NCBI GenBank assembly: GCA_049999765.1
Contig: JBNGIQ010009346.1
Coordinates: 52,267-102,786 of the forward strand
DNA: 50,520 bases
Reading direction: 5' to 3'
From: Phaeoceros laevis
Taxonomy: Eukaryota; Anthocerotophyta; Anthocerotopsida; Notothyladales
Of this stretch, positions 1 to 12,271 are shown piece by piece (position 1 is the stretch's first letter; every line of letters begins with the position of its first letter). The notes beneath the pieces are model-generated. The model saw only the letters and a program-made list of their open reading frames with translations, did no database searches and was not told where the DNA came from. The position numbers and the translations under genes are program-made.

Positions 1-1334
1 TTGCATATGTCCAGAAATCTTGCATAGTTCTCCAGTGCCTTGGGATATTCCTGAGCAGGGTTCACACATGAGGTTATACGTGAACAAGAATTTTGATGGG
101 AAATAATACCCTGGGCTTTTGGAAGGTAGTTACAAGTACCTGGCAGTTGTCATACAAAACAGCCATGCAGATCACAGCTCTGCCTTCATCGTGCAATCGG
201 CTGGTATCATGACTTCGCTTGCACGAGTCAGCAAGCGTTTGATAGTCCAGCAACTTGTCCTTGTATCCTGCGAGATGAGGAGGTCGTGGGTAACTGATTA
301 CTTGTGCGTGGAGAATGCAAAAACGCTACACACGCACAATTGTTTGCTTTACCGTATCCTCCCTTTTCGAGAGACTTCTTTTGATCCTCCGCCGTCAATC
401 TTGATGCAGTTCGGTATGGAAGGGGAACTGGAAGACGTATAAAGCATGTGCTTGGTCTGCATAACTCCAGATCTGCAGTGATGCAAATGATACGCATGTG
501 AGCAATCAAACTGTCTTTGCACAATACATGTCACCTTCAAATTATACGGGCAAGGCAAGGAATCACTCTTCTAAGTTGCACCCCATTCCTTAATTACACG
601 AAATTTCTGTAGAAAACGAAGCACCTGATGGAGGTGGTTTTCGACCAAGGATGTAGCGCGGTATTGCTGTGGCAGGCCCAGCTTTTGAGTTGTTTCCTTC
701 TTCATACCTGGACACAGAGAAGCTCAACCTTGATGGCAGATCCAAGTCCTAATATCCTAGGTGACAGACAGACATGGAAAGCTACTAGTCAAGCATGTGA
801 CTGACAGAAACTTGGCGAAAACACATGCCAGGACAAGATCTCAAAAAACTGCCAGTAGATTAGAAAGTACCACAGACGGAGACCTTGAGCTCTGTCATTG
901 AGTCTAAGGCCGATATCAGAAGGGTTCAAGTGGGCAACTGCATCCCAAGACATGCAGTGAAAGATGGCAGACATATCAGGCATTTGGTGCACAGAGTTGT
1001 TGAGACAATTGATTTATGGTGCATCCCTGGTCGTCAATTTGACCCACAGCAATCCCTTCACTCTCGGTGCATGCTGAGGCTTTCCAGGAGTGCCACTACA
1101 CTGAATAGCTTAAACTCATTCCTCTCAGACATGCATTAGCATGGCTATCAGATCTCTCAGGAAGGGGCTGCAGAAAAAACTTACAAGGGCAGGAAAAATA
1201 AATGCGAAAGGTAGTGATTAACTTCAATCTTGAGGAATATGGTCAACCCTGTTACCCTAGGGTTGTTTGGCTACACAATTGAGTTAGCTCACTAGTCTCT
1301 CAGGACTGACTGCCAAGTACATCCCATTCCCTGC
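1..1334. other. no gene recognised
   Basis: No open frame here is longer than about 107 codons, and none shows a recognisable domain or a convincing splice chain. It lies downstream of the minus-strand gene that ends at 1335, so it probably holds that gene's 3' flank and ordinary intergenic DNA. Confidence 0.4.
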
Positions 1335-2462
1335 CTATTTTCGTCTCACCGGCACCTTCCTAGTCACAGGACGTTTTACCCTGTACGTACCCTTAGCAGC
1401 CTCTTGTGTTTCAAAATCCATCGCCTTCAGGAGCATGGATGGCGATCGTCCTGTAGGATCCACAATTTCGTCACTCTTCGCCTTTTCCTTGTCCATGATG
1501 AGCTTCTGGATAACTTTCTGCATTGGAAGATAAGGCCATTAACGTACCCGGGGGCAGAATTGCAATGCTTATGGTGTTATGCCTTTCTTCTCCTCCCTGT
1601 GGAGGAAACACCTCCTTGCACTCGTTCTTGATGTGATCAGGTCCTTGGGAGCTCATGTCAGACATGATCATGTTTCGTGTTCAATTGTCTGAGTACTGTC
1701 TAAATGCCCAATGAATTTTGCAGCCTCACATGGTCACAGATGGAAACCCCATATGAAGACTCCACAGATGATGGTCTGCCGGGCTTCAACATATCTGCGG
1801 GTTCCTGGGCACTTGACATACCCTTCTCGAAGGAGAAGCACTTCTTGCAGTGCCTATCCCATCCCAAACAGAAAAGAATCCCTTCTTTGCTGCTTCTCTC
1901 CTCTTTTTGCGTTCTATATCAGATATGGGCACGTCACGCTCCTCCAACGCTTCACGCTCTGCAACCCTTTTCAAGTATGCCTTTTCCTCAGCGTCTTCTT
2001 TCTCATCTGCTTCCCTCTTCTCCCGAGCTTTTGACAGTGACCGAAGTTCCCTCCAGTCAGTTGGAACAGGGTACTTCTCGTGTTCCTTCTTCAGCCTGTT
2101 TGCCTCGAGCTCTTTCAAAGTTTTCCTGTCGGGTCCTTTTGGACCGCGCTCATGCCTTCCAAGCTTACTCAGCGACACAATCTTTGGGGCCAAAGCTCTC
2201 CGAGCCTTGAAAGGATCATAAGGAGGAACAGCCTGGTTGCCCCGAGGCTTGAACTGACGGAGGGTGTCATGGATCCAGTTGAGCGAGGAATGGGGACAGT
2301 AACTGCCCAGCTGTGATGTGGTCTCAATATCCTTCTCAACAGTCCGCCGACCTCTCTCTAGGCTCCACATTATTTCAACTTTATGCACCAGTTGATGCCC
2401 ATACAAGTTGATGAAGAGACTGATATGCCGACTGTAGGTGCCCCCACGGTATTTCTTTTGAC
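1335..2462 (-). CDS. uncharacterised Lys/Glu/Arg-rich protein, at least two exons
   Basis: I do not recognise the family. The large exon runs from an acceptor near 2462 to a GTATGT donor at 1820-1821. It begins with an aromatic/hydrophobic stretch (HISLFINLYGHQLVHKVEI) and then a Pro-rich linker (AVPPYDPF). A long charged, coiled-coil-like segment rich in K, E and R follows, near 2180-1870. A final exon, 1517-1335, has a good acceptor (GCAG) and ends KVPVRRK then TAG. Its frame does not join the large exon directly, so at least one small exon between 1550 and 1820 is unplaced. The start codon is not visible: in-frame stops lie just above 2462, so 5' exons must be further up, possibly in an Arg-rich minus-strand frame at 3018-3389 that looks like an organelle-targeting leader. 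The steady open frame and basic tail make a real gene likely; a nucleolar, spliceosomal or mitoribosomal role would be guesswork. Confidence 0.5.
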
Positions 2463-3739
2463 CTCACTATGCTCTAAGCTATGGTGGTGGGCTGGGAACT
2501 CCTAAAGCACTTGTGCAGATGATGACCCATGGAGAGCCAAATTTGCCCCAAGGGACTGCAAGCCTGCTTGAAACACCTGCAAATGTGGAGCAGGAAAAAG
2601 ATTGAGAGGAGCAGATTTCCTATATATACCTGACAATCGATAATCTCCTTTCAATGAGCGTAAAGCCGAAAAGCAGCTCACCTAAACACGGATGAATCCT
2701 GGACGCTACATGCATCATGAGACAGCGGATCAGAAGCACAGACACTTGAGGGCTCTGTCGAACAGCACACACTTGATCTGAGAATGGAGTGCAGGGTAGG
2801 ATTCTTTATCTGGTTGATGTGGTGTGCATATAATGCTGTTGGGACCAGTCTTGGACCCCTCAACTCCTGGATGGATCGCTGTCACAATTCAGTAGAACTT
2901 TCTCAACAGCAGCAAACAAAGATCCCATGCGCTAAATCATCAGCTGACTTCGAGGCGACAATAGTTGTACCTAAACTTTCCGAAGGTGGCTTGGATCCTT
3001 AGCTCCTACCTTCAATGTCATCTACAAGGTCTTGCATTGTGGTACCTCTGGAAACTTCGAAGCTGGCACTTGCAAATGCCGGCAGTCCTCCCTCTGCGCA
3101 AAACCCTACTTCTCAAGCTTCTCGTACTCCCAGCTACTGATCCTCCTGCTTCCCCCCTCCACCCTGTCGTGGAATAACCTCTCCGACCTGTCCGTGCGTT
3201 CCACGGGGGAAGAAGCACAGAAGCATAAGAGGCACAACGGATAGCGGAAGGCGCCAGGTCAAGCCCCAAAGCTTGACGCTGCGGCCGCGGCAAGATGGGG
3301 CGGAGGAGGAGCACTCGCCTGGGTTCTTTGCCTGGACTAGAGCTGCCAAGTCCATCGCAATCTGGTTCCAATCTTGCTGTGCATATCACACCCTCGCCAA
3401 TTGGTTAGCTGCCTGCCTGCCTTCTTTCCATGACCTGTCTCCCAAAGCATTGGCCCTTGAATCTTGGCAGTCGCGTCCAGTGCCCCTTCACAGCGGAAAG
3501 ACAACTAGGGGCCGTTTTTATAGTTGGGCTCTGTTCACGGGACAAGCCTCGCAACGGAACGGGGGCGCCCATAAACAGAAGATCAAGCCAAGAATTATGT
3601 CCGGGTGGCCCAAAGAAAGATGCTGGCTTGGGTCCGCTTCCCCTTAAACGTTCCTTTGCTCTGGTTCAAACCTTCGCGTGCACTGCTCCGCACAAGCTCG
3701 TTGCCTGAAGCTCCCTCCCCGAGACAGCGAGCTTAATGA
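2463..3739. other. intergenic/5' region between two divergent uncharacterised genes
   Basis: There is no recognisable domain. A minus-strand frame at 3389-3018 encodes an Arg/Ser-rich, acid-poor peptide with transit-peptide composition, and could be the first exon of the minus gene ending at 1335. The stretch from about 3230 to 3560 is GC-rich compared with its surroundings, consistent with a divergent promoter region. Confidence 0.3.
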
Positions 3740-6700
3740 TTGTTGACTCTTGACGGGGCAAAATCTGCAATAGGTCGATACGAGGTGCAGAATGAGAAAT
3801 TCCTAGGAACAGATGAATCGATCACTGTCCGGATTGAGGAGACGGTGCTCAAGTTAGTGAGCAAATTCAGATTCACAACAGCTCCGTTAGAAAGTCTGCA
3901 GTTGAAAATGTCCAGGTTCTGCCACATCCCGCTACTTACTCACAACTCTGATGGAGAGAATATAACCTTGCCGTACGGAAAAGAGAATCTCACAACTGCA
4001 AGCCGTTCCAGCAATCTTTACAAGTCTGATGGCGAACTCCTCTGCCCTGTATCGACAACGAGCGCACTTGCCATAGCTGAGATGCAAACAGAGCTGAGGT
4101 AAGAATCAACTTCCATTTGGAAAAAGAATCAGCATTAAACTTCACCGCAGGGTGCTGGACATGAACGAACTCAAAGCTAGTGACTGCTGAAGTGATGTTT
4201 CCGCAGAGCTTATAAGCTTGGGAAGCAAAAGTGCTCCTACAACCAGGTGGAGCTAGTAATCAAAGACATCGATTGCGGGGGGAAAGTGTCAGAGCTGAAA
4301 GTATCAGAAGCCATTGAGACATGTGTTGGCCCAGAGGTGGATGAGCAGCTGCGAGAGAGCTGCCTAAAATTCAATGTCCGCTTTGTGAACAACAACAGAA
4401 TGAACTTGTACCTGTTTGTGGTGTACGCCACACCTGGTAAAACCACTCGCACAGACAAAAACACAGTGCGGTACCACTGGGTTCCTGTTACACGCTCCAA
4501 ATGCCGCAAAGGTAGGCCTTGCTTTTCAGTCTTCAGCAAGTATACACAGCTAACCGATAAAGGTAAGGCAAATTCAGGTATTAACTACAGCCAACCTCAT
4601 GCACCAGGCTGCACAGGCCCAGTCATTCGGGGCCTTCAGAGATTCGGTAGAATGCCCAGGAGGGGAGCTGGAGCAGCAGAAGGAGGAGAGGACTCATGGA
4701 AGGAGCCCAGGCACCTCTATATCGCAATTGATGAAGCCAGCACCCATGTCTGCCCCCGAGATGAGACTTCAAAGTTCAGACTGCTTCTTGCAGCTTATGA
4801 CGATAGGCAGCAGTTGATGGGCACAACTGTCTCCAGTAGCATTCGAGTCCTGGCAAACAACGATGCTCCCCTTGGTGCAGCTTCCTTCAAGCTACACTGC
4901 CACATCAAAGGTAAGCACTTCTGAGCAGATTAAGTAGTTTGCTCCTGGCAGCTTGTCCTTGCTATTCCTGAGCATCGGCATATTTTTTTAAAATCAGGAG
5001 GGTGGAGGCCAGCATCTTCAAGCTGTCCACAGTATAACTTCAGAGTTGACAGATCAGTAGGATACAACCAGGCACAGCTTCAAGGTAGTTTCTCAATTCA
5101 TCAAACACACTCTGTGGATTATAAAGGCACATGATGGCGTGTCATGCTCAAAACCTCTTGTGGCTAACTCTACAACATGGATCACTAGCATCATTGCGAA
5201 GCAACAGCCCCACGCACACATGCAGCACCATGTCAAGTGAGGAGACACGGCAGATAGAATCTCCAAAGTCTGTGCATCAAAGCTGTCAGGCAACAGATCA
5301 ATCATCAAAGCAGCTGGTCGGTCTAATTCTCCCGAGAGACATATGCCCATGTTGCAATAAAGGAAGTCCTAACTCGTGCTATTTTGCAGAATGAAACCTG
5401 TTCCATCAACTACAGACCAAAGTGCAATGCCTGGTCTGGAAGCATGAATCCCCAAAAGAAACAATCGCTCACACAGCTTTGTGATCAGTAACTCCCAGAC
5501 CAAATTGTGCTCCAGCTTAATATGATCCTTGCATGTAGTCCTTCAGTCTATATCCCTCTAGTCTCCTTCTAGAGATTCTTTCTGTGTGAGTTTTTACAGG
5601 CTCCTGGCGACATATACTGCAAAGCAAGAGACACTGATGACTCTAAAAAGCGTGGCAAACATCTTAGGCGAGTCTAGCTCCTAGCCACTTTTGTTTGCAA
5701 CCTAAACCTGGTACCTCTCTATTAACAGTAAGATGTCTGTGGTGCACAGGGACCAAGGCAAACCGCCTTTCTGAGATTTTCGACGTGCTTGAAGTTCTGC
5801 ATGTAGTTAGACAACAAGCAAGGGAGACATATAGCTGGCTTGGCTGTCAGGAAATCAACCAAAGGCTGGAGGATCTTCAGGTAGAGTCGAGCTCATCACA
5901 CTGTCATACATCTGATTGCTAATATGTCGGCTTGTGCTGCTAAAGTCAACGGATGCTTCATGGACATGTCTCAGAAAGCAGGTGTTACTACGAGCAACAG
6001 ACGTGGTTGTCATATCTGTCTCAACACCTCCAGAACAAGGGAAATCCAAGAGTCTGATGTTGTGGATCAGACAATGATCAGATTCATGAGCAGCAGCGGG
6101 AGGAATTCACCAAATTCGGTCCTCCCATTTAAGAGCATATCTCTAAAGTCCCACGAGTACAATGCACATTCTAGCACCCATGCTGTCCAACCTACCAGGG
6201 ACAGGAAAATCACGGCGGACTCCGATTCGAAGCATTCAGGTCGAAATGAACAGATGGGTAGGACATTCACCAACTGAAGGTTTGTCTAAGACTGTCAAAA
6301 GGGCATGTGCTGATCCAAGCCACATATGCAGACCTTTTCTAATACCTCGATGCAATTCTTAAAGCGCAGATAATGCAATGGGAGAGCTCACCAAAAAGTT
6401 TCTGCAACTCTTCTTTATTGATGAGGTCCGTACGTGACAGATGATTAATAGTTCTCTTATTTAATGACAATCTTTTTTGTTGTGCTCTGCCCTGCCCTGC
6501 CCTGCCATTCCCATTCTCATCCCCTGTTCTGCTCTATCAAATTGTCAAAGGAGCACTTGAATTTTAGAAGCCTATTTCCTACAGGGGGCACAGGTCGCTT
6601 GGGACTATGCAACCAAGGCTGTCCTTGATGGAGATGACAACGCAGTTCTACATGGAGAGAACATTCAGCATACCTTCCGTAGTGAGCCCCTGTTCGAGAA

Positions 6701-8188
6701 ATTGTCTCCAGTTGACTTGAATATAACAAGTAAAAGTCTCTCATCCCCTGTGCATGCCAAACGTCCTTCAGTTCAAATGAGACGACTGATGGATGTTGCA
6801 ACCATCCTCTGTTCATTGCACCTTGTGAGGAGAGTGGGAACCTACACCTCGTCAAGTTGCTACTACGAATGGCTAGGAGCCAGAGGATTGTTAGACCGTC
6901 TTCAGAGCACTGGTAATTCCTGTTCGAGAGACTGAGCATCAGATACAAAAGCGGAACCCTTAACATCATAGGTAACGCAGGTTGTGCAACTTATTTGACA
7001 TTTTGTTTAAGAGGTGCAGATGCTGCTAGCCGCAAGACACAGGAAGTGAGGACTTCAGCTGCAACAATTCCATGTCCGACAAAACGGGGAAGATCAACAC
7101 GTGCAGCAGTTGAGAGGTCCAGGCACAAACAGACCAAACCTTCAAGTGGATCAGACTCAGATGGTCATGGGTCCACACCAAAACGTCCCCGCCACATGCC
7201 TAGCAAATACCCACCAAGCTCTCTCCAAAAGGACGTTGGAGACATGATGGTCAGAGGAGCTTCCCTTACCCATGAAGGGCATTATGTCTACCAAAAGCAA
7301 AACCAGAAAGACCTTGATTATGCTGGAAGCAGCGCTTGCCATCAAGATAAGGCCCCCAACACCAAATCTACCAGAGCTCTTCCAGAGAATAGGGTACCTC
7401 CGTCTCCAGGAATCACTGATGGTCAGAAGGCTGATAAGCGTAAGGGTGAGCTTGTCGCGGTTCAGGCTCAAAATAATATCACAAGGGGTGATCCTGAATG
7501 TCAAGAGCACAAGATTGGAAGGGAAAGACCAAGAGAGTTAAATTCTTCCACTCAAAATCACGGAGACAGTACCACTTTGCTACAATGTCAGCCTGGAACC
7601 TATGGAGAGGCAGCAACTACCATTCATCGCTTGCAAATAAGTGTAGACACTCCATGGCCCTGGTCATCTTGGCTCTTCTGGGATTCTGATCCTTGTCATC
7701 TAGCTCCATGCATAACCGTTTCTACCAAGGAGCACAGAAGTATCGAGGCACATGAGCATGAAATCCCAGCACCTGCTTTCAATCCACTGTTCTACCTACA
7801 ATTGTTGTTTACTCCACAGCAAGTGGCACAGATGCAGTCTCAGAATCCGGGTAAGTCTATTCTTCCTGCAGGACCCTGTTCTGCTTTTCTGAAACAATGC
7901 CAAATGCTAACTTTCCAACTGCTTGCAGCTTTCCTGTTCAATTACGTACACTACAACAGGGTCTACTACCACTTATTTTGTGCACAAACGTGTTCTCCCA
8001 GCAGTACCTTGGTACGGCCTGTGGCTGAGCTTGGCAGCATCAAACCAGAAGACATTCTTTATCAGCAGGAGAGTCCTTTGCCTCTGTCTATTGGTCCAAC
8101 TGCAGCTCAGCATCCCAGGGTTCCAAGTAGCATCTCTGCAAGTCCAGTATGGAAAAGAGACCGGGATAGTCCACAACAACTATCATGA
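3740..8188 (+). CDS. uncharacterised multi-exon protein with basic nuclear-type C-terminal region
   Basis: Unrecognised gene, partly reconstructed. Exon 1 ends at 4098 (GTAAGA donor) and joins exon 2 (4207-4511) in phase 2. An exon ending at 4908 (GTAAGC) joins 4998-5084 in phase 1. Later exons are 6585-6729, 7014-7850 and 7929-8188, joined in phase 1 each time and ending QQLS then TGA. Exons between 5084 and 6585 are not placed. The middle part alternates beta-type strands (LYLFVVYATPG, FRLLLAAYDDRQQLMG, SSSIRVLANNDAP). This rhythm resembles Ig-like/p53-like DNA-binding sandwiches, but that is only an impression. The 7.0-7.3 kb part is rich in S, K, R and T with KRGR and PKRPR clusters that could act as nuclear localisation signals. 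No in-frame ATG is seen before 3908 in exon 1, so either the start is there or a 5' exon is missing. I infer a nuclear, possibly DNA-binding protein with low certainty. Confidence 0.6.
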
Positions 8189-8727
8189 ATGACCTTGGGA
8201 CGTCATACGGTACATGAGAAGGACAGGTCACTAGACCAGGCAACTCTCTTGCTCTGAGGACGGATGCTGATGACCCCAAAATAGAGTTACAGGCACACCA
8301 GGGAAGAAACAACTAGTCAGGGGCAGGACAACCATTAAGTATGTCCTTGATAATGAGGGCATGACCAACTAGGGCCCTCAAACACATTCATTCCTTTAGA
8401 ATAATTAGCTTATTGGCAAAAAAACGTTTGAGCGAGATGTATCACACTAAAGGATGCGAAAGTTTTCACACGTTTTAACAATTGTCAGCTATCAGGGGTC
8501 GTGCTTTCTGAGAATGTCCTGCGTAGTTTCAGCTTACAACCAAGACAAATGTCAGAAACAGTCAGGGTACAACCAAGGCCGTTGTTAGATAGGGTCCTAT
8601 TGTAACCCAATTTTATCATTGCCTGATATCCAGCAGGGTAGCTCATGTTTCATGCTACTTCTTCCTTCTCTGAGATAGTCAAATCCTTTCGTTTCAGGCA
8701 TTCTCAGCATGTCGACGGTTATAGCTG
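8189..8727. other. convergent 3' intergenic region
   Basis: It lies between the stop codons of the plus-strand uncharacterised gene (8188) and the minus-strand FolD gene (8728). I see no coding frame with family resemblance. It presumably holds the two 3' UTRs and poly(A) regions. Confidence 0.4.
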
Positions 8728-10119
8728 TTAGGTGGAAGCCGATGCTAGTGCTGCATACAGTGTGTTTCTTAACAGCATAGCAACAGTCATTGGACCAACC
8801 CCACCGGGGACAGGAGTTATCCATCCTGCAACTTTTCTGGCCCCTTCAAAATCCACATCACCCACCAGTCTGTAGCCTGCCCTTCTTGACGAGTCGACGA
8901 GAGGAGTTGTGCCAACATCAATTACTGCAGCGCCTGGCTTAATCCATTCACTTTTAATCTGATACACCAGGAGGATATCAGGACTAGGGCTCAGAGGCAC
9001 ACATAAAAAAAGTGCGTATTGTAAAACCATACCATCAGAGCTTGCCCAGCTGCAGCAATTACGATGTCAGCTTCTTTGATGATGCTCTCTAGATCAGGTG
9101 TCTGCGAATGCACTATGGATACTGTTGCGTCACGCTCGAGGAGCAACATAGCAGCTGGCAAACCCACAACGTTGCTTCTACCCACTACCACAGCTCGTTT
9201 CTTGGCAATAGAGATACCACTTCGGTCGAGGAGGTCTATACATCCCTGAAGCAAGCCATTTTTCAGAAGCCCTAGTGAGAAGCAGCATGTATTTGTGTTG
9301 TGTAGAAATCATAAGGTCCAAAATGTTATCCTATAGAAAAGAAAATGAAGCATCGCGTAGAAGGACAATTGTGAACCAGCAGATCCAAAGAAATGACGTG
9401 TTCTCAGAACGACAGAAAGCAAGCAACCTTAGGTGTGCAAGGCACAAATTGAGGAGTTCTCCCTTTCGTGCACAGCTTGGCAATATTGGAAGGATGAAAA
9501 CCATCGACATCCTTATGAACACTAATGGCACTGAGCACTCTCTCGTCGTCAATGCCCTGGGGTAGAGGCAGCTGAACTAAAATACCTGCAACATTGTGGC
9601 TGCATGTCCTGTCCTGAGTGAGGCTGAATTTGAGGGCACACACTTAATTTTGACACAGATTGCACACACAAGCTGAATAATGTGCATGTCGCAAATGAAT
9701 TCAAAGACAGACAGGGATTACCGTCTACTAGAGGGTTGTCATTGAGTTCCGTGATAATTCTCAACAGGTTTCCTTCGGAAATATCTGCAGGGAAGCTTTT
9801 GACAAAGGACCGAATTCCCACCTCGGCGCAAGCCCTGTTTTTCATCCGCGCGTATATCCGGGAATCCTTTCGGTCACCTACAATGACAATTGCCAGCCCG
9901 GGAGCCTGGTGAGGACAAAATTGCACTTTGTCAGCTGCAATGTTGCGATTTACCAGAACAAGATCGCCGATACACTACAAAGTAGAGGAGAAGTCACCAA
10001 AGGTGGCGTACTCGGTCATAGAGCTGTTTGAACTGCTCAACGTCTTGCTGGATTTCCCTCAGGATAGCTTGGGCAATGGCCTTGCCATCAATTATGCGCG
10101 CCCCCTCTAGCTCCGTCAT
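8728..10119 (-). CDS. FOLD: bifunctional methylenetetrahydrofolate dehydrogenase/cyclohydrolase (FolD)
   Basis: Catalyses NADP-dependent oxidation of 5,10-methylene-THF to methenyl-THF and its hydrolysis to 10-formyl-THF, in one-carbon metabolism. Five exons join in phase: 10119-10012, 9905-9722, 9585-9428, 9245-9033 and 8958-8728, giving 297 residues, the usual FolD length. Family motifs in order are IIDGKAIAQ at the N-terminus, Y-x-x-x-K in RIYARMK (catalytic Lys), [23 protein letters not shown], the nucleotide-binding loop [22 protein letters not shown], and the C-terminal signature [13 protein letters not shown]. The ATG at 10119 starts directly before the conserved core with no room for a transit peptide. 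This suggests the cytosolic isoform, as in plant FOLD1. All introns are short GT-AG. It is the first of four consecutive minus-strand genes; no functional link to the others is implied. Confidence 0.97.
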
Positions 10120-10503
10120 CACTCACTACTCCTCCAACGAAACCCTCAGAAATGAGACCAGATCCTTGCCGAGGCTGGAAACACGCACAAAATAGAGCTA
10201 CCCAGCTGGTCAAATGCAACATTTGCTTCAACCAGTGGCTGCTCATCAACGACATGAGGGACCCTGGTGATATGCTTCTGTTTCACGCGCTTGTCTTCTC
10301 GAGGAAATCGCCTTAGCCGGCTTCGGAAAGTACCGGGCGATCACCGGCGGGGTTCAAAGTTACATGAATGGAAGCGCAGGTAGTAGTAGGTACATTGTAT
10401 CCAGTACAAGCCCCAAAATGTGCTTTCGGTTCGAAGACTCCCAATTTCATTTCGAGAGTCGTTGATGAGGAGTCTTCAGATAGACTCCACTAGATGTTCT
10501 TCT

Positions 10504-11649
10504 CTATTTGGCCAGAGATGCCAGCACTCGCCGCGGAGGCTCGAAGGATCTCCTAGCATGTTGCACAGCTATGTTGTCCAACACAAACACGTCCCCTTGG
10601 CGCCAAGGAATTGCCACACTCTCTTCCTCCATTATTCGAAGGCAGGCCTGGACAGCCTCAGCGGGTAAAGGTGTGCCATCGCCGAATGTGACAGCTTTCT
10701 CGGGAACATTGCGAGCATCTTTCCAGCCGGTGTAGGCCGCCACCATACTGTTGAACCAGACTTTCCTATTTCGTTTCTCATCCAGCTTGACTGCGGGAAG
10801 AGGCCCCGACACGGTCTTCACATTACCATCAGGCAGCCACTCGAGCCGCATCCCCAGCTTAGCAGCCCTGCAAACCGCAACCGACAACCGGGGACCAATC
10901 AAGTTCACCGAAATACTGCGAGCTTTGTAGATGGCAGAAACCACCAATTGGTCCCCTCCTAGTACCTCTCGTCTGCCTCGACAGTGTCCTGTGTGAAAAA
11001 AGTGGAGCGCCAGCCACGGCCAATTGCCGAGGAAGGATCATCGCCTTCCCCCAGGACTCGGATGTAGAGAAGGCCATCTTGCTCCAACTTGGCCACAAAG
11101 TCTGGGAATGCTTGGGCCATCCTGTCGTACACCCTGTGGCTCAGAAGAATGGGAGTCTCTCCACCTTGCGCAGGCTCCACCTCACAGAAGAAGAATACCT
11201 TGCCTGGGAATTCTGGCACCTGCGGTGGCAGTGAGTGCCGTCCGGAAGCGCAATTAAGCAAAGGATGAAACAAGGCAAGCAGACAAGCAACATACCTGGG
11301 CCATCTCGTGGTGGAAGGGGATGAGCACGTCCGGCGGAGACTCGTTGGAGGTGAAGACGCGGCCGACGACGTTGGTGCGTGGGGCTGCACCTCCCACATA
11401 GGGCAGCTCATCGTAGCCAAACGCCTCCACCACGGTGTTGAAGTCGGAGGCTGCGGGTACGGTGAAGCCTCGGAAGAGCAGGGCTCCGCTGATCAGCAGC
11501 TGGTTTTCCAGCCACTCCTTGTGCTCCCGCACCGCCTCGGCCAGCGGCACGTCCCGGTCGCTACCGACTGCCAAAACCTGCGGGAAGTGCACACCATCGT
11601 TACTCCGCTGCTCTGGCAGTCGCCCAACCTGCAGGCCCGGCACACCCAT
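10504..11649 (-). CDS. TauD/TfdA-like Fe(II)/2-oxoglutarate dioxygenase (clavaminate synthase-like)
   Basis: Three exons join in phase: 11649-11296, 11219-10966 and 10867-10504. They encode 323 residues, close to the Arabidopsis At3g21360-type clavaminate synthase-like protein, which it resembles along its whole length. Visible family features are SGALLFRGF near residue 55, DELPYVGGAAPRTNVVGRVF, and the iron-binding HxE pair within PFHHEMAQ at the end of exon 1. GGETPILLSH, GRGWRSTFFT, KVWFNSMVAAYTGW and the distal His with the 2-oxoglutarate-binding Arg in VQHARRSFEPPRRVLAS follow. All putative Fe ligands are present, so it should be active. The physiological substrate of this plant group is not known to me. 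Donors are GTATGT and GTACTA, with normal CAG acceptors. The start ATG at 11649 is the only one near the conserved N-terminus. Confidence 0.95.
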
Positions 11650-12271
11650 AGCTCAAATTCTGCTGCTGCTTTCCCTCGGCTGGAGGTGCATGAACTTGGA
11701 AGCAAATATGTGCCACATTGGCAGTGCCAATAGCTCAACCTGAAGCATACAGCTGTCGACCAGTGCTGACTGATTCCAAACGCTGGCGTGGCAATCAAGT
11801 CAGTGAACAACTTTTGTTGATCAGCAGAAAGGTCCCCTGGTCTCTCCGTGAAAACACTCTCGCAGTTTCGAGTTCCGAGCAACGGTGTAGTTTCGAGTTC
11901 CGGGCAATGGTGATTGTGGTGCGGACTGCAGGAGCTCTTTCTGGAATGCTGGTCGGATTGCTCAACCTGGCACTCCTGTACAAGGCAATTGTTTCATATA
12001 GACACTGCGCTTGTACTGAAAACCGTACAGATGATGCCTTCGAACACAGATACAGTAGCCTCTTGAATGGTCTATACCAACGACCACAATAACCAGAATT
12101 TCTTTCTTTCTACCTTGCTTCACAGGGTGGTGCTTTCGGTATTACCTTAACCCACTCCGGAGCATCTGCGTTATGCATCTGTATCATCCGCAGATACATT
12201 CCTTGATCAAGTGGCCATGGCCATTGACAGAGGGTCACAACAAGGGACGACTTTGGAATCCAAATCGTAGG
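11650..12271. other. intergenic, dioxygenase promoter side
   Basis: It lies between the PpiC-rhodanese stop codon (12272) and the dioxygenase start (11649), both on the minus strand. I see no supported coding exon. It should contain the dioxygenase promoter and the 3' UTR of the upstream gene. Confidence 0.4.
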
